DNA from: Chryseobacterium gallinarum
Lineage (GTDB): Bacteria > Bacteroidota > Bacteroidia > Flavobacteriales > Weeksellaceae
Length of the DNA: 64,000 bases
NCBI RefSeq assembly: GCF_001021975.1
Contig: NZ_CP009928.1
Span: 2,670,001-2,734,000 of the forward strand
Direction: 5' to 3'
The notes under the pieces were generated by a model. That model saw nothing but the letters and a program-made list of their open reading frames with translations, was not told the DNA's origin and did not search any database. Positions within the stretch are counted from its first letter, which is position 1. The number at the start of each line of letters is the position of its first letter. The position numbers and the translations under genes were made by a program. Below, piece after piece: positions 23,057-32,325 of this stretch.

Positions 23057-23064
23057 TAATTTTG
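23057..23064 (+). promoter_or_regulatory. -7 promoter element of the glycogen-synthase-like gene
   Basis: TAATTTTG matches TAnnTTTG. Transcription would start near 23071, after the TTG codon at 23062 where the frame first opens, so the ATG at 23104 is the likely start. Confidence 0.5.
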
Positions 23065-23103
23065 CACATTAAAGCATTTTTACAAAAATTAGATAGAAAG
23101 TTT

Positions 23104-23874
23104 ATGCCGAATCAAAAAATACTGTACATTACTACAGAGATGTATCCATATCAGGAAGATACAAATATGGCTGCTGTGGTAAACAAAATGGCACTTAAGA
23201 TGCACAATGAAGGCAATGATGTAAGAGTTTTTATGCCAAGATTTGGACAAATAAGTGAAAGGAAATTCCAGCTTCATGAAGTGATCCGTCTTTCAGGAAT
23301 GAATATTATTATCAATGACCTGGATCAGCCCTTAATTATTAAAGTAGCGTCTCTTCCGGGGGAAAGACTTCAGGTTTACTTTATTGATAACGAAGAATAC
23401 TTCAAAAGAAAACAGTACTATTTCGACGATGAAGGAACTCCTTTCGATGATAATGACGAAAGAGCTATTTTCTTTGCCAGAGGGGTGATAGAAACCATCA
23501 AAAAGCTGAACTGGGTACCTGATGTAATTCATCTGAACGGATGGATGTCTTCTTTTGTTCCAATTTATCTTAAAACGTATTACGAATCCGATACTTATTT
23601 TAAGGACGCTAAAATTGTTCTTTCTCTTTACAATGAGAAGGATGCCGACCTGGATAAGAAAATTGATGAAAAATTGAAATTCGATAATATTTCAGGATTA
23701 AAAGCGTTAGATAACCCGACAATTAAAAGTTTTGTTATCGAAAGTATGAACTATGTAGATACTGTTGTAAAGGGAGATGAGTTCCTGGATGAAGACCTTG
23801 ATCAGGCTTTCAATGCAACGACAACTCAGAAATCAGAGTATCTTGATATAGATTCTATCAACCAACTTTATTAA
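23104..23874 (+). CDS. Glycogen/starch synthase N-terminal-domain protein
   Basis: 256 residues matching only the N-terminal Rossmann domain of GT5 glycogen/starch synthases (PF08323): KILYITTEMYPYQ at the start, GNDVRVFMPRFGQI, PDVIHLNGWMSSFVPIYLK. Two things argue against glucan synthesis. The ADP-glucose motif K-x-G-G-L after the first strand is absent (the chain reads YPYQEDTNMAAVVNKM), and the C-terminal GT1-like domain is missing, the protein ending after an acidic tail. It lies 13 bases before a DUF4270 gene and upstream of glmS and gldKLMN. A non-enzymatic or altered role tied to that cluster is possible. Confidence 0.85.
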   Translation: MPNQKILYITTEMYPYQEDTNMAAVVNKMALKMHNEGNDVRVFMPRFGQISERKFQLHEVIRLSGMNIIINDLDQPLIIKVASLPGERLQVYFIDNEEYFKRKQYYFDDEGTPFDDNDERAIFFARGVIETIKKLNWVPDVIHLNGWMSSFVPIYLKTYYESDTYFKDAKIVLSLYNEKDADLDKKIDEKLKFDNISGLKALDNPTIKSFVIESMNYVDTVVKGDEFLDEDLDQAFNATTTQKSEYLDIDSINQLY

Positions 23875-23887
23875 AAACACATTTTTA

Positions 23888-25504
23888 ATGACTCATACTC
23901 TTAAAAGGACATTCGCCGTTCTGTTACTGGCGATTTTCGGAAGTACAATTCTTTATAACTGTGAACCGGATCCGGATTCTCTTGGAGAACAGCTCTTTAA
24001 TCAGGATGCTGCACAGGGTAAAGAAACTCCCTATGAACTTATTGCTTATAATATCGATAATCATGACAGCATCAGAAGTGATGCTTCAAGACTTATCAAT
24101 CTGTTGAATACCCAGGGTACCTCTACAAGTATCGGAGTGTTGGGAGCTTTTACAGAAAACAAATTTGGGATGCAGAAGGCTTCTTATCTTACACAGCTGA
24201 GAATGCCTACAGATAATTTTGATTTTAACGGACCTAACGCCAAGGTGGATTCTGTTGTTCTGGTGCTGAGAATGCCTGCTAATACAGCTGATGATACCTA
24301 TTATCTTGCAGATTCATTAAAAGCACCGGGGGCCTATGACAATAATGACTTTCTGATTGGAAATGAAAAAGTGCCTGTTTCTATAGAAAAGAAAACCTAT
24401 CCTGTTCGTAAATATGGTAAAATCGGAGGTTCATCCAATTCTATGAAGATAAATGTACATGAAATCACTACATTTATAGATCCTAGTTCCAAGACATTTA
24501 TGCGCTCTAATGTGAGCGTAAGTACCGGAGCACTATTAGGTTCTGCTGTTTTTGATGGGAATGTAAGCAGTGTAACAGTGACCAAAAAGTCTGATAACTC
24601 TAATGTATTTACAGGCAATTTAGGATTCAGAATGCAATTGGATAAGGATTTTTTCCAGACTCGTATCATTGATAAAAAAGGCAAACCGGAGCTTCAGGAT
24701 GCTGCTAACTTTATCAGATATTTTAAAGGGATAAAAATTTCTGCAGATGAAACAGATAAATATCTTTTCCAGTTTTCTGCTAATGACATGGAACTTATCA
24801 TGTACTATAAATATGATAAAACGGATAATGGTGTTGTAACCAGACCGCAAACATCTCTTGCTTTCAATCTGGGGGCTGCCAACGCTCATATCGGGCAATA
24901 TGAATACAACAGAACAGGATCAGAGGTTGCTGAGGCATTGAAAATAAGCAGTGCGGATAATGGTGATTCCAAGCTTTATGTGCAGGGAATGGGAGGTCCT
25001 TCCATAGGAATTAAAATTCCGGAATCGACTATAAATGCCCTTAAAGATTTGTATCAAAAAGATAAGGCGGGTATTGTAAGTGCTAAAATCAGGCTATATG
25101 TAGATCCTGAAACCTGGAGCAATAAACATTCCGTGGCCGGAGATCGTAAATTTACCATTCTTCCTGCAGATGATAAAAAAGGAGTTGATGGAGAATTAGT
25201 TTCCTCCGCCTTTACACCTGATCTTTTGGCAGGATTTACAATGTATTATTATAATAAGAGTCCGGAATATTATGATTTTGTAGTAACAAAGACCGTTAAA
25301 GATATTGTTGAAACAGCAGCAGCTAATAAGACCCTGCTTATCAATCCGGGTTCGTTTGTTAAAAATTCTTCAGGAAGTCTTTTGGGACCAAAATACACAA
25401 CCAGGGCTTTTGATATGAACAGAACCATTTTTACAGGATCTCTTGATAAAACAAATGCAAATAGAGCTCAGTTAAGAGTTACTTACGCAACGAAGAAAAA
25501 TTAA
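23888..25504 (+). CDS. DUF4270 family lipoprotein
   Basis: 538 residues. The signal sequence ends in a lipobox-like LYNC (Cys25), so a lipoprotein of the cell envelope is likely. DPDSLGEQLFNQ right after the Cys is typical of DUF4270. The body is beta-rich with the repeated form VDSVVLVL or KIRLYVDPE. Function is unknown. It follows the glycogen-synthase-like gene by 13 bases and precedes glmS by 28, so the three look co-transcribed; this order next to gldKLMN suggests an envelope or surface role, which is inference. Confidence 0.88.
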   Translation: MTHTLKRTFAVLLLAIFGSTILYNCEPDPDSLGEQLFNQDAAQGKETPYELIAYNIDNHDSIRSDASRLINLLNTQGTSTSIGVLGAFTENKFGMQKASYLTQLRMPTDNFDFNGPNAKVDSVVLVLRMPANTADDTYYLADSLKAPGAYDNNDFLIGNEKVPVSIEKKTYPVRKYGKIGGSSNSMKINVHEITTFIDPSSKTFMRSNVSVSTGALLGSAVFDGNVSSVTVTKKSDNSNVFTGNLGFRMQLDKDFFQTRIIDKKGKPELQDAANFIRYFKGIKISADETDKYLFQFSANDMELIMYYKYDKTDNGVVTRPQTSLAFNLGAANAHIGQYEYNRTGSEVAEALKISSADNGDSKLYVQGMGGPSIGIKIPESTINALKDLYQKDKAGIVSAKIRLYVDPETWSNKHSVAGDRKFTILPADDKKGVDGELVSSAFTPDLLAGFTMYYYNKSPEYYDFVVTKTVKDIVETAAANKTLLINPGSFVKNSSGSLLGPKYTTRAFDMNRTIFTGSLDKTNANRAQLRVTYATKKN

Positions 25505-25532
25505 ACACAATAAACACTAGACAAAATAAAAT

Positions 25533-27386
25533 ATGTGCGGAATAGTAGGATATACAGGTTTTCAGGATGCCTATGATATTGTTATCAATGGTCTTAGAAG
25601 ATTAGAATACAGAGGATATGACAGTGCCGGTATTGTTTTGGAAAATGAAGATAAGAAACTGGAAGTTGAAAAAACAAAAGGTAAAGTAGATGATCTGGTG
25701 AGTATTTCAGAAGGGTTGAGAGGAAGAGCAAAGATTGGAATGGGGCATACCCGTTGGGCAACCCATGGGGTACCAAGTGACAGAAACTCACACCCGCATT
25801 TATCAAACAATGGGAAAATAGCAATTGTACACAATGGTATTATTGAAAATTATGATACCATTAAAACAATGCTTGTTGAAAAAGGATTTACTTTCAAATC
25901 GGAAACAGATACAGAAGTACTGGTTAATCTTATCCAGTATTTTATGGAATTGAATCCGGAAATAGATTTCCCGACTGCCGTGAGGTATGCATTGAATGAA
26001 GTGTATGGAGCGTATGCCATTACAGTTCTTCATGAGGATTATCCGGGTGTTTTGGTAGTAGGAAGATTAGGATCTCCTTTAGCAATAGGCATTGGGGATA
26101 AGGAATACTTTATTGCTTCCGATGCCTCCCCTTTTGTGGAATTCACAAAAGAAGCAATCTACCTGGAGGAAGGACATATGGCTACTATTTCCTTAGAAAC
26201 AGGGGTAGACATCAGGACAATCAATGAAAACTCTAAAATCGAGCCGGAAATCCAACAGCTTAAACTGAGTCTGGAGCAGATTGAAAAAGGTGGCTATGAG
26301 CATTTTATGCTTAAAGAAATTTTTGAGCAACCTAAATCTATACATGATACCATGAGAGGGAGATTACTTGTAGGAGAAGGGATCATTAAAATGGCCGGAA
26401 TCTGGGATCATATAGAAAAATTCAAAAACGCCAACAGAATTATCATCATCGCCTGCGGAACTTCCTGGCATGCCGGCCTTATCGGTGAATACCTTATCGA
26501 AGAATATGGAAGAATTCCTGTAGAAGTAGAATATGCTTCTGAGTTCAGATACAGAAACCCTATCATCACAGACAGAGACGTTGTAATTGCCATTTCTCAA
26601 TCAGGAGAGACGGCTGATACTATGGCTGCTTTAAAACTGGCAAAAGAGAAGGGAGCATTTATATACGGGATCTGTAATGTGGTAGACTCTTCTATTGCCA
26701 GAATTACAGACGCCGGTTCTTATACTCATGCAGGTCCGGAGATTGGTGTTGCTTCTACAAAAGCATTTACAGCCCAGCTTACAATTCTTACTTTAATTGC
26801 ATTTAAATTAGGGAAACATAACGGGAACCTAGGAAACGCAGATTTCATGAGTCTGATTGCTGAATTAGATGCTATTCCGAAGAAAGTGGAAGATGTATTG
26901 AGCTCTACACATGAACAGATCCAGGAGATAGCAAAAGATTTTGTAAATGCTACGAATTTCCTTTATCTGGGAAGAGGGTACAATTATCCTGCAGCATTGG
27001 AAGGAGCCTTAAAGTTAAAAGAAATTTCCTATATTCACGCAGAAGGATACCCTGCAGCAGAAATGAAGCATGGTCCTATTGCCCTGATTGATGAGAATAT
27101 GCCGATTGTTATTATAGCTCCTAAGAAAGGACATTATGACAAAATTGTGAGTAACGTTCAGGAAATCAAGGCGAGAAAAGGAAAAATTATTGCCGTTGTT
27201 AACAAAGGTGATCGTCAGGTGAGCGAAATGGCAGACTATGTCATTGAAATTCCGGAAACATCAGAATGTTTCTCACCTATTGTGGCTTCAGTGCCTTTAC
27301 AGCTGCTTGCTTACTATATTGCTGTATATAGAGGAGCCAACGTAGATCAACCGAGAAATCTGGCGAAATCTGTAACCGTGGAATAA
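25533..27386 (+). CDS. glmS: Glutamine--fructose-6-phosphate aminotransferase (isomerizing)
   Basis: 617 residues. It makes glucosamine-6-phosphate, the first step to UDP-GlcNAc for cell wall and LPS. The N-terminal nucleophile Cys2 (MCGIVGYTG) starts the class II amidotransferase domain with HTRWATHG. Two SIS domains follow (ACGTSWHAG, ISQSGETADTMAALKLAK, then LGRGYNYPAALEGALKLKE, IHAEGYPAAEMKHGPIAL). The C-terminus LAKSVTVE is the canonical end of the family. Probably in one transcript with the DUF4270 gene; gldK starts 109 bases later with its own promoter-like element. Confidence 0.97.
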   Translation: MCGIVGYTGFQDAYDIVINGLRRLEYRGYDSAGIVLENEDKKLEVEKTKGKVDDLVSISEGLRGRAKIGMGHTRWATHGVPSDRNSHPHLSNNGKIAIVHNGIIENYDTIKTMLVEKGFTFKSETDTEVLVNLIQYFMELNPEIDFPTAVRYALNEVYGAYAITVLHEDYPGVLVVGRLGSPLAIGIGDKEYFIASDASPFVEFTKEAIYLEEGHMATISLETGVDIRTINENSKIEPEIQQLKLSLEQIEKGGYEHFMLKEIFEQPKSIHDTMRGRLLVGEGIIKMAGIWDHIEKFKNANRIIIIACGTSWHAGLIGEYLIEEYGRIPVEVEYASEFRYRNPIITDRDVVIAISQSGETADTMAALKLAKEKGAFIYGICNVVDSSIARITDAGSYTHAGPEIGVASTKAFTAQLTILTLIAFKLGKHNGNLGNADFMSLIAELDAIPKKVEDVLSSTHEQIQEIAKDFVNATNFLYLGRGYNYPAALEGALKLKEISYIHAEGYPAAEMKHGPIALIDENMPIVIIAPKKGHYDKIVSNVQEIKARKGKIIAVVNKGDRQVSEMADYVIEIPETSECFSPIVASVPLQLLAYYIAVYRGANVDQPRNLAKSVTVE

Positions 27387-27465
27387 AAAAAATGTTGTAA
27401 ATAAAATAAATTTAGATTTCTTCCGTTATTTCAAAAAAAATCTTAAAAGTTTCTTAAAAAAATTA

Positions 27466-27473
27466 TATATTTA
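27466..27473 (+). promoter_or_regulatory. Possible -7 element for the gldKLMN operon
   Basis: TATATTTA, one base off TAnnTTTG, 22 bases before the gldK start, in an AT-rich leader. It is the only good candidate between glmS and gldK. Confidence 0.4.
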
Positions 27474-27495
27474 CGGCTTAATTATAAAAATTAAC

Positions 27496-28917
27496 ATGAA
27501 AAGGATATTTCTTTTATTATTGTCTGCGTCAGTAGCATCGGTATCTTGTTCAGGTGGTGGCAGCTCTTCTGTAGGGAAGCCAGGAACAAAAGGAGAATTG
27601 ATACCAAGAGAAAAAACGAAATCATTTGTTGCGGAAAGACCATACGGAATGGTTGCAATTCCTGCAGGTTCATTTGTTGCTGGTTTAGCAGATCAGGATC
27701 CAACAAATACACCTGAAAAAGCATCATTGAAGACAGTTACTGTTTCTTCTTTCTTCATGGATGAAGCAGAGACTACTAATGCAGAATACAGGGTATTTAT
27801 CAACTATGTAAGAGATTCTATCGCAAGAACCTTACTCGCTGAAGCTGCCGGAGAAGGTGGTGACGAAGGTGGGCGTAGAGGGGCAAGCATAGGAGATTAT
27901 GCATACCTTGCTAAAAAAGAAGAAAACTTAACACCTTATCAAGAATATATGGAAGGCCAGGGTGGCCGGGAAGACGGAGGATATGATGCAAGCAAAAGAT
28001 TAGACTGGAAGATTCCTTTACACTGGAGTACCTCAAAATATCCGGATGTAGAATATGCTGAAGTGCTGGAATCTATGTATCTTCCTGCTTCTTCAAGATT
28101 AGGAAACGAAAGAATTTTAGATGTAAGTAAGCTTAAATATACATACCGTTGGGGAGATATGGATGCTGCACTTGCTGATAACGAAAGAGGGGTTAATTAT
28201 TTAAAGAGTGAAAGTATTGCAATTTATCCTGACACTACTGTGTGGGTAAAAGATTTTCACTTTGCTTATAACGAACCATTATTTGAACAATATTTCTGGC
28301 ATAAAGCTTACAAAAACTACCCGGTAGTCGGAGTAACCTGGGACCAGGCAAGAGCTTATTGTAACTTCAGAACCAAATTAAAATCTGATTACAACGAAAG
28401 CTTAAAAAGAAAAAAACAAAAACCAATGATTTTCCGACTTCCTACGGAAATCGAATGGGAATATGCCGCAAAAGGAGGAATGCAAAATGCTACTTACCCT
28501 TGGGGAGGTCCATATTTAATGGATGACAGAGGTTGCTATCTGGCTAACTTCAAGCCTAAGCGAGGTAATTACATGGAAGACGAGAAAAAAGGTACTTATA
28601 CATATACAGCTCCAGTTAAGAAATTTAAGAAAAATGGATATGGGTTATTTGATATGGCTGGAAACGTTTCTGAATGGACAGAATCTGCATACAACAATTC
28701 TTCATATGGATTCTCTTCTACATTAAATCCTTCTACAAAAGATAAAAAGGATACTAAAAAATCTGTAAGAGGTGGATCTTGGAAAGATATAGGATATGCA
28801 TTGATGACAGGAGCGAGAGATTGGGAAAGAAAAGACTCAGCAAGAAGCTATATCGGATTTAGAACTGTACAGGATATTCCTGAAGCAGCTGTTAAACCAA
28901 GAAGAGTTAACAGATAA
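27496..28917 (+). CDS. gldK: Type IX secretion / gliding lipoprotein GldK
   Basis: 473 residues; lipoprotein signal with lipobox VSC (Cys19). From about residue 50 it carries the formylglycine-generating-enzyme-like (FGE-sulfatase) fold: MVAIPAGSFVAG, FFMDEAETTNAEYRVFI, PVVGVTWDQARAYCNF, RLPTEIEWEYAAKGG, LFDMAGNVSEWTE, VRGGSWKD. GldK (PorK) forms, with GldN (PorN), a periplasmic ring under the outer membrane that is part of the T9SS. It is first of the conserved gldKLMN order; gldL starts 58 bases later. Confidence 0.96.
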   Translation: MKRIFLLLLSASVASVSCSGGGSSSVGKPGTKGELIPREKTKSFVAERPYGMVAIPAGSFVAGLADQDPTNTPEKASLKTVTVSSFFMDEAETTNAEYRVFINYVRDSIARTLLAEAAGEGGDEGGRRGASIGDYAYLAKKEENLTPYQEYMEGQGGREDGGYDASKRLDWKIPLHWSTSKYPDVEYAEVLESMYLPASSRLGNERILDVSKLKYTYRWGDMDAALADNERGVNYLKSESIAIYPDTTVWVKDFHFAYNEPLFEQYFWHKAYKNYPVVGVTWDQARAYCNFRTKLKSDYNESLKRKKQKPMIFRLPTEIEWEYAAKGGMQNATYPWGGPYLMDDRGCYLANFKPKRGNYMEDEKKGTYTYTAPVKKFKKNGYGLFDMAGNVSEWTESAYNNSSYGFSSTLNPSTKDKKDTKKSVRGGSWKDIGYALMTGARDWERKDSARSYIGFRTVQDIPEAAVKPRRVNR

Positions 28918-28975
28918 TAAACCAGACAATTATTTTTCAATACAATTTTATTTAACACAAAAAAACTAACTCAAT

Positions 28976-29668
28976 ATGTTTAAGACTAAAGATGCTTGGA
29001 TGAATTTCTTCTATTCATTCGGTGCTGCAATTGTAATTCTTGGAGCTTGGCTTAAAATTACTCACATTACCTTGGGACCCATTAACGGTAATATAGCTCT
29101 TACTGTAGGGCTTATTACAGAGGCGATTATCTTTATCATTTTTGCATTTGACCCTCCAAAAACTGAAGAGTCTTATGCATGGGAAAATGTTTATCCTGAA
29201 TTATTAGATAAACATGCTAACCCAAATCCATTACACTCTAATGTAACAACCAAGAACGCAGGTGCTCAATTTGCTGAGTTAGAAAATTCCCTTTCCAATA
29301 AATTGGACAAAATGCTTGCTGATGCTAAATTGGACGTTCAATTATTTGAAAGATTAAGAACAGGAATTGATAAATTCTCAAACTCTGTAGATCAAATCAA
29401 CCAAACAGTTGACGTATCTGCTTCTACTCATAAATATAATGACCAGTTAAACAAAGCTGCTCAACATATGGAAAGTATGAATGCTTTATATGCGATGCAG
29501 CTTGAGAACGGTAAAAAGCAATCTGAATTTGCTGCTAAATATGTGGCTGATATGCAGAAATCTGCAGAACAGTCTGAAAAATTCAATCAAGAGTTACAAG
29601 GTTTAACATCTAATCTGAACAGTCTAAATAGAGTTTATGGTGGTATGCTAACTGCTATGAAATCTTAA
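28976..29668 (+). CDS. gldL: Type IX secretion motor protein GldL
   Basis: 230 residues. Two membrane helices at about 11-28 and 40-58 are followed by a cytoplasmic, coiled-coil-like tail rich in Gln/Asn/Leu. GldL with GldM is the proton-driven motor of the T9SS and gliding machinery. The charged residues inside the helices known to be important in Flavobacterium johnsoniae, Lys27 and Glu49, are both present at these exact positions (WLKI and TEAII). Lies between gldK and gldM with short gaps, clearly one operon. Confidence 0.96.
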   Translation: MFKTKDAWMNFFYSFGAAIVILGAWLKITHITLGPINGNIALTVGLITEAIIFIIFAFDPPKTEESYAWENVYPELLDKHANPNPLHSNVTTKNAGAQFAELENSLSNKLDKMLADAKLDVQLFERLRTGIDKFSNSVDQINQTVDVSASTHKYNDQLNKAAQHMESMNALYAMQLENGKKQSEFAAKYVADMQKSAEQSEKFNQELQGLTSNLNSLNRVYGGMLTAMKS

Positions 29669-29718
29669 TTCCTAACCATTTCTAAATTTAACTACTTAAT
29701 CAAAAACAAAAACAGAGA

Positions 29719-31311
29719 ATGGCACAAGGAAAACAGACCCCTCGTCAGAAGATGATCAACCTGATGTATCTGGTGTTCATCGCGATGATGGCCCTCAATA
29801 TTGATGCAGAAATCATCAGGTCATACTATGACTCTACCAGAGCATTGAATGAAACAAGAACTTTAACAGAAAAAAAGAACGAAAAGATCTTTGAAAAAAC
29901 ACTTGAAGCTAAGGCGCAACAGGTACCAGATACATATGCACAACCCTGGGCACAGTATAAGGTATTGAAAGCTAAAATCGACGTGTTGGTGAAATCTGCT
30001 CAGGATGTTAAAGTTTTGTTAAAAAAACAATCTGAATTTCATGATAAAGATCCTAAAACAGGAAAAGATATTGATGTAAGTGAAAATTTTGCTGCATTAA
30101 ACAATAACGAAGCAACTACTGAGTATTTCTTTACAGAAGGAGATGAAAATTCACCTTCAAAGAATGCATTGGATCTGAAAGCTAAAATTGATGATGTAAG
30201 AAATTATATCAATGCAACTTTTGGTAACAACCCTCAGCTTAGAGACCTGGTTGAAAGAGCAAACAAATCTCTTATTGCAGAATATCCTAAAGGAAAATCT
30301 CCTAACGATAAGACGTGGTTCCAGAATAAATTCTATCATCAGCCACTGATTGCTGCTATTTCTAACCTGGAGATTATCCAGAATGATGCCAGAAACGTTC
30401 AATCTGATGCATTAGCGTTATTACTACAGGAAAAAGTAGATGCAAGCATCAAGTTTACAAGCTACGAGCCAATCGTTTCAGGTCCGGTTGATATTCAGGC
30501 AGGTAAACAGGCAGAAGTGAAAGTAATGTTGGGAACTTATTCTAACAGCAATAAGATCAATATTTCCGGAGTAAGCAGAGTAGAAAATGGTAAAGGAATT
30601 ATTCCAATCTCGGGTGCCGGAATCGGTGAACATAAGCTTGGAGGAACCATTACTTTGACAGACGCTTCAGGTAAACCACAATCTTTCCCTTGGACACATA
30701 CCTATAACGTAATTGCAGGACCGAGAGAAGTAAAACTTGAAAAAGGATTACTATTATCTGCAGATAAGATGAATGTAATGTATAGAGGTTTGGAGAACCC
30801 TGTATCCGGTTCAATCTTAGGTGCTGATAACTCTAAACTTTCATTATCTGCTCCGGGTGCTTCTGTAAGAAATACAGGACCAGGTAAATGGGTGGTAAAA
30901 CCTACAACAGGTACAACCGTTAAATTGACCCTGTCTGGAACAGATCCTTACGGAAAAACAGTTTCTCAGGTATTTGAGTACAGAATTAAAAATGTACCAC
31001 CACCTCAGGGACAAATGAGAGGCCAGAATACATTGTCTATGCCGGCTACTTCTATACCGAATCAGACTGTACAGGCAGCTATTCCGGACTTTGACTTCCC
31101 GGTTTCATTTACTGTAACTCAATTTATGGTAAGAGTTCCTGGCAGAGCAGCATTGTTAATTCATGGTAACTCATTGAATGATGCCGCAGGATTAATCAAA
31201 AATTTAAGAAGTGGAGATGTGGTATCAATTTTTGATATTAAAGCAACAGCTCAAGGTTTGGAAGGTCAAACACTTAAAAACATTACTCCTATATTAATTA
31301 ATGTTCAATAG
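29719..31311 (+). CDS. gldM: Type IX secretion motor protein GldM
   Basis: 530 residues. One membrane helix near the N-terminus (about 11-30, MINLMYLVFIAMMALN) is followed by a long periplasmic part of four domains: a helical bundle (about 35-220) and three Ig-like beta domains ending in ILINVQ. The helix inserts into the GldL pentamer to form the motor, and the periplasmic domains reach the GldKN ring. The proline-rich linker (VPPPQGQMRG) separates the last domains. Third gene of the operon; gldN starts 20 bases after its stop. Confidence 0.96.
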   Translation: MAQGKQTPRQKMINLMYLVFIAMMALNIDAEIIRSYYDSTRALNETRTLTEKKNEKIFEKTLEAKAQQVPDTYAQPWAQYKVLKAKIDVLVKSAQDVKVLLKKQSEFHDKDPKTGKDIDVSENFAALNNNEATTEYFFTEGDENSPSKNALDLKAKIDDVRNYINATFGNNPQLRDLVERANKSLIAEYPKGKSPNDKTWFQNKFYHQPLIAAISNLEIIQNDARNVQSDALALLLQEKVDASIKFTSYEPIVSGPVDIQAGKQAEVKVMLGTYSNSNKINISGVSRVENGKGIIPISGAGIGEHKLGGTITLTDASGKPQSFPWTHTYNVIAGPREVKLEKGLLLSADKMNVMYRGLENPVSGSILGADNSKLSLSAPGASVRNTGPGKWVVKPTTGTTVKLTLSGTDPYGKTVSQVFEYRIKNVPPPQGQMRGQNTLSMPATSIPNQTVQAAIPDFDFPVSFTVTQFMVRVPGRAALLIHGNSLNDAAGLIKNLRSGDVVSIFDIKATAQGLEGQTLKNITPILINVQ

Positions 31312-31331
31312 GACTAAAATTGTAATTAATT

Positions 31332-32270
31332 ATGAAAAAATATATTAGCACCCTTTTAGTATTAGTTTCGGGATTTGCATTTTCCCAGACTATTCTGAAT
31401 GCTTCTTCTCCGGAAGAGTTCAGAAAGATGAGAGAGGAGAATAAACAAAAAGTTGGTGATACTATTATAGATAAAACAGTAAAGCCTCTTGAATATGGGT
31501 TCGTAGAAGATAAAGACATCCTTAAGAGTATGTTTGTTTGGGAGATTATCGATATGAACGATAAAATCAACCAGCCTTTTTATTATGACAATCCGGATGG
31601 CCTTCTTTCCACCCCTACAAGATCACTATATCAGCTGTTGCTGGATGCTGCGTTGAGTGGTAAGATTGAACAAGTTTATGATGATGAAAACTTCACCGTA
31701 AAACTTTCACCTGAAGGGATCCAAAAAAGATTGGAGAATGTTAGAATTAATGACGCTGCTATCGATATCCTGAACTCCGGAAGACAATTGACGGAGCAGG
31801 AGAAAAAAGAATATACCGATGTATTTAAGACAACCACAGATAAAGTAAAAGTTCTTAAAATAATGGGTATGTGGTTCATTGATAAGAGAGACGGACAGAT
31901 GAAATACAGACCTCTTGGTATTGCAGCCATGGGCCCGGATCCTGCTGTGCAGGGAGTTATTGGTCCTGATGGAAAACCTATTGCAGGAAATGATGAACTT
32001 ATCGATTTATTCTGGATTTTCTATCCGAATGCAAGGGATATTTTGGCAAACAATTATGTTTTCAACAGAAAAAATTCTTCAGCTGATTTATCTTTCGATG
32101 ATATTATTAATGCCAGAAGATTTTCTTCTATAATCTATAAATCTTCAAGCGGTTTAGGAGACGGTATAATTAAGGATTATATCCCTAAAGATGCTGACGA
32201 TCAGCTGGAAGAAAGTGAAAGAATCAAGAAGCAGATCCTTGAAATGGAAAATGATATGTGGAATTACTAA
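31332..32270 (+). CDS. gldN: Type IX secretion / gliding protein GldN
   Basis: 312 residues with a cleavable signal peptide (1-18, ending FAFSQ). The remainder matches GldN/PorN: KSMFVWEIIDMNDKINQPFY near the start, RPLGIAAMGPDP and DLFWIFYPNARDIL in the middle. It partners the lipoprotein GldK in the periplasmic ring of the T9SS. Last gene of gldKLMN; a strong hairpin terminator follows, just before the FAD oxidoreductase gene. Confidence 0.95.
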   Translation: MKKYISTLLVLVSGFAFSQTILNASSPEEFRKMREENKQKVGDTIIDKTVKPLEYGFVEDKDILKSMFVWEIIDMNDKINQPFYYDNPDGLLSTPTRSLYQLLLDAALSGKIEQVYDDENFTVKLSPEGIQKRLENVRINDAAIDILNSGRQLTEQEKKEYTDVFKTTTDKVKVLKIMGMWFIDKRDGQMKYRPLGIAAMGPDPAVQGVIGPDGKPIAGNDELIDLFWIFYPNARDILANNYVFNRKNSSADLSFDDIINARRFSSIIYKSSSGLGDGIIKDYIPKDADDQLEESERIKKQILEMENDMWNY

Positions 32271-32290
32271 ATTTCATTTGATATTTATAC

Positions 32291-32321
32291 AAAACCTGAG
32301 TATTTTTACTCAGGTTTTTTT
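32291..32321 (+). terminator. Terminator of the gldKLMN operon
   Basis: AAACCTGAGTA and TACTCAGGTTT form an 11-bp stem with a short T loop and are followed by TTTTTT. It ends 5 bases before the next start codon, so the FAD oxidoreductase gene may be read only by read-through. Confidence 0.82.
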
Positions 32322-32325
32322 ATTT

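Noticed and set aside
32191..32325. N-terminal extension of the FAD oxidoreductase into gldN
   Set aside because: The stretch crosses the gldN 3' end and terminator and the FAD motif normally lies at the N-terminus.
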